Shown here in pieces: positions 12,880-13,896 of a DNA stretch of 13,896 bases. Numbering within the stretch: position 1 is the stretch's first letter; each line of letters starts with the position of its first letter. The notes beneath the pieces were generated by a model. The model was not told the DNA's origin and did not search any database. It saw nothing but the letters and a program-made list of their open reading frames with translations. The position numbers and the translations under genes are program-made. Source of the DNA: Gilichinskyi gelida (lineage in GTDB: Bacteria > Acidobacteriota > Thermoanaerobaculia > Gp7-AA8); the NCBI GenBank assembly GCA_038040385.1, contig JBBPII010000027.1:1-13896 (forward strand). The letters are read 5' to 3'.

Positions 12880-12885
12880 TTAGGC
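12781..12885 (+). other. attC site 3 (105 bp)
   Basis: The left box is GCATAAC (12781-12787) and the right box GTTAGGC (12879-12885). The arms 12781-12813 and 12852-12885 pair through CAGCGG and CGTGGCCCGC, with an extra A between the blocks on the left arm, as in attC1 and attC2. Cut after G12879. Confidence 0.88.
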
Positions 12886-13123
12886 GCTTCATCATATAAC
12901 GGTTTCAGATAGTATGAGCCGGTACATGAATGCTTAAAATTCACAGGAACAGTCCCGTGAAAAGAACTGTCCTATTACCCCTACTGGACTACCATGCAAT
13001 CCAACAGGTTGTTGGCGAGAACTCAGGCGTGCCGGTAACCTCAACCCCGCACATTCCAAACACACCACGATGCTGGACTTCCAAAGTCCTGCACGCTTCC
13101 GCAAACGGAATGGAGAAACCACG
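12886..13123 (+). promoter_or_regulatory. Long leader of the cassette 4 gene
   Basis: These 238 bases precede the PL7-like gene. GGAACAGT (12946-12953) and ACTGTCC (12967-12973) form a short bulged hairpin. An open frame of 65 codons (12930-13127) ends in an ATGA overlap with the gene's start, but its sequence shows no family resemblance. It may be a coupled leader peptide or chance. No clear promoter pair is seen. Confidence 0.3.
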
Positions 13124-13813
13124 ATGACAAAACGCGCTTCAAAGGGAACGAAGTCGTCGAAGTTGGCTAAAAAGAGCTTGAAGACATCGGGGCCGGAGCC
13201 GACGTCGGGGCAGGACGAATGGGCGCCTGTGCCGGTCAAATTCGACGTGCAGTGGCCGTACAACCTTGAGCAGGGCTCCCGGTATGTCGAGCTTGATGGG
13301 ACGTATCACCTGTGGGTACTAAAAACGGACAAGCCGTACAAGGCGGGCAGCAAAACAAAGCCGCGCACGGAGCAGCGGTTTAAGCCGGATTACACCTCCG
13401 GTCAGTTGAAATATGAGGCGGATATAATGGTGCCATCAGGTTCGAACGGGATGTCTATCATGCAGATTCACACGATAAATGGCTACTCCTCTGGCGGGAA
13501 AAAATGCTCGACGGCGTTCATGTTGTTCTGGTTTGACAGTGACGGCGGGTCACTGCACCAATACTCGACGCCGAAACCGTTGGCGAAGAATCTGACGGGG
13601 GAATGGTTTCACTTGTGCGTAATACATGATCTAAGCAAGCGTGCCGTAACGGTTTCGGTAAATGGCAAGTCTGTTGGCCCACCGATACCGGATAAACCGT
13701 GTAGCGTGAAGTCGCCGAGCTACTACATGAAGGATGGTGTGTATGTACAGGATGGTGCCAGCCCCGAGATGGAGGTGTATATCAAGAATATTAAAATGTG
13801 GAAGCATCCGTAA
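13124..13813 (+). CDS. PL7-like polysaccharide (alginate) lyase-fold protein, cassette 4
   Basis: A 229-aa protein. Residues 38-229 read as a concanavalin-like jelly roll with the three PL7 alginate lyase signatures: R-T-E-Q-R (81-85; usually RxELR), Q-I-H (114-116) and YYMKDGVYVQ (200-209; usually YFKxGxYxQ). The catalytic Arg, Gln, His and Tyr (R85 or R81, Q114, H116, Y207) are thus retained, so beta-elimination of a uronic-acid polymer is plausible. PL20-like glucuronan lyases and non-catalytic lectins share this fold. Unlike typical lyases, the N-terminus (MTKRASKGTKSSKLAKKSLK) is lysine-rich with no signal peptide. ATG 13124 has GGAG at 13112-13115. It is sense-oriented in the array and richer in A and T than the core genes. 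Confidence 0.65.
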   Translation: MTKRASKGTKSSKLAKKSLKTSGPEPTSGQDEWAPVPVKFDVQWPYNLEQGSRYVELDGTYHLWVLKTDKPYKAGSKTKPRTEQRFKPDYTSGQLKYEADIMVPSGSNGMSIMQIHTINGYSSGGKKCSTAFMLFWFDSDGGSLHQYSTPKPLAKNLTGEWFHLCVIHDLSKRAVTVSVNGKSVGPPIPDKPCSVKSPSYYMKDGVYVQDGASPEMEVYIKNIKMWKHP

Positions 13814-13839
13814 GGTAGATTAGACAGCCCGAGACCGCA

Positions 13840-13896
13840 GCCTAACTCATAGGACTCTATACCGCATCCCCCGAATGCGAAGCTCGAGGTGACCGC
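13840..13896 (+). other. attC site 4, left part only
   Basis: GCCTAAC (13840-13846) lies 26 bases after the stop of the PL7-like gene and is the exact inverse of the cassette's opening GTTAGGC (12879-12885). The pairing arm and right box lie beyond the window, so the fold cannot be checked. Confidence 0.65.

Larger units (their letters stand above)
8598..13896 (+). mobile_element. Reverse-oriented integron: intI, attI and four cassettes
   Basis: The element comprises intI, an attI-like site at 9803-9809 just after it, three complete attC sites, and the left end of a fourth at 13840, where the window ends. In all three complete attC sites the unpaired extra bases of the stem lie on the left arm, the arrangement of a cassette array running left to right. 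This agrees with attI lying at the 3' side of intI. Standard integrons have attI at the 5' side; reverse integrons such as that of Treponema denticola have this layout. The attC sites differ in length (104, 134, 105 bp) and inner sequence. No transposon ends or antibiotic-resistance genes are seen, so it looks chromosomal. Confidence 0.88.
12880..13896 (+). mobile_element. Gene cassette 4 (PL7-like gene; right end outside window)
   Basis: It opens with TTAGGC and its attC begins at 13840 with GCCTAAC, the exact inverse of GTTAGGC. It is visibly less GC-rich than cassettes 2 and 3, implying a different source genome. The leader before the gene is 238 bases long. Confidence 0.8.

Noticed and set aside
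12542..12895. 117-codon minus-strand frame over cassette 3 and attC3
   Set aside because: Starts inside cassette 4, crosses attC3 and is low-complexity.
12426..12899. 157-codon frame starting in the attC2 core box
   Set aside because: Runs across attC3 into the next cassette and is arginine/glycine-rich; not a plausible cassette gene.
12930..13127. 65-codon frame ahead of the PL7-like gene
   Set aside because: The ATGA overlap is suggestive, but the sequence shows no protein-like conservation; kept only as a note in the leader.
1..13896. CRISPR arrays, tRNA or rRNA genes, IS transposases
   Set aside because: No regularly spaced repeats, cloverleaf or rRNA-like stretches, or transposase motifs were seen on either strand.

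Overview
The window is GC-rich bacterial DNA with closely packed, mostly plus-strand genes. I cannot name the genus. The gene mix (NamZ/DUF1343, MogA, an NtrY-type kinase), dispersed palindromic repeats of the kind that translate as 'CHPERSEGS...' and '...DGLKPV...', and a chromosomal-type integron would fit Acidobacteriota or another soil or sediment lineage. That placement is inference only.

Layout. (1) Positions 1-972 are accessory-looking and visibly less GC-rich at the left edge: two small unrecognised genes, a tiny cysteine-rich minus-strand ORF, and the 3' remnant of a RelE-type toxin. (2) Positions 984-3038 are an overlapping gene run: mogA, a NamZ/DUF1343 glycosidase and a secreted cupin. 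(3) Positions 3109-8260 hold an RluA-family pseudouridine synthase, a small exported NTF2-like protein and a very large NtrY-like membrane histidine kinase. An 88-bp palindromic repeat contains the kinase's likely start codon, and a second short palindrome lies inside its coding region. (4) Positions 8261-8597 hold more GGTCTCGCGGT repeats and a small minus-strand gene. (5) From 8598 to the right edge the window is an integron.

The integron is the main discovery. An IntI-type integrase (8598-9575) keeps the IntI-specific insert and the full tyrosine-recombinase catalytic set. Its cassettes lie downstream of its 3' end, so intI points toward the array. This is the rare 'reverse' layout, opposite to class 1 integrons. 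The attI-like core site is at 9803-9809. Three complete attC sites (11251-11354, 12296-12429, 12781-12885) and the start of a fourth (13840) follow. The left core box of each attC is the exact reverse complement of the junction box that opens its own cassette, which fixes four cassette borders at base resolution: 9804-11348, 11349-12423, 12424-12879 and 12880 to beyond the window.

The cassettes are unusual. Cassette 1 carries three genes: an exported BamE-like small protein, an 89-aa protein with its own promoter-like site, and a convergent GNAT acetyltransferase. Cassette 2 carries an antisense DUF2971 protein. Cassette 3 has no convincing gene. Cassette 4 carries a protein with the three signature motifs of PL7-type alginate lyases but no signal peptide.
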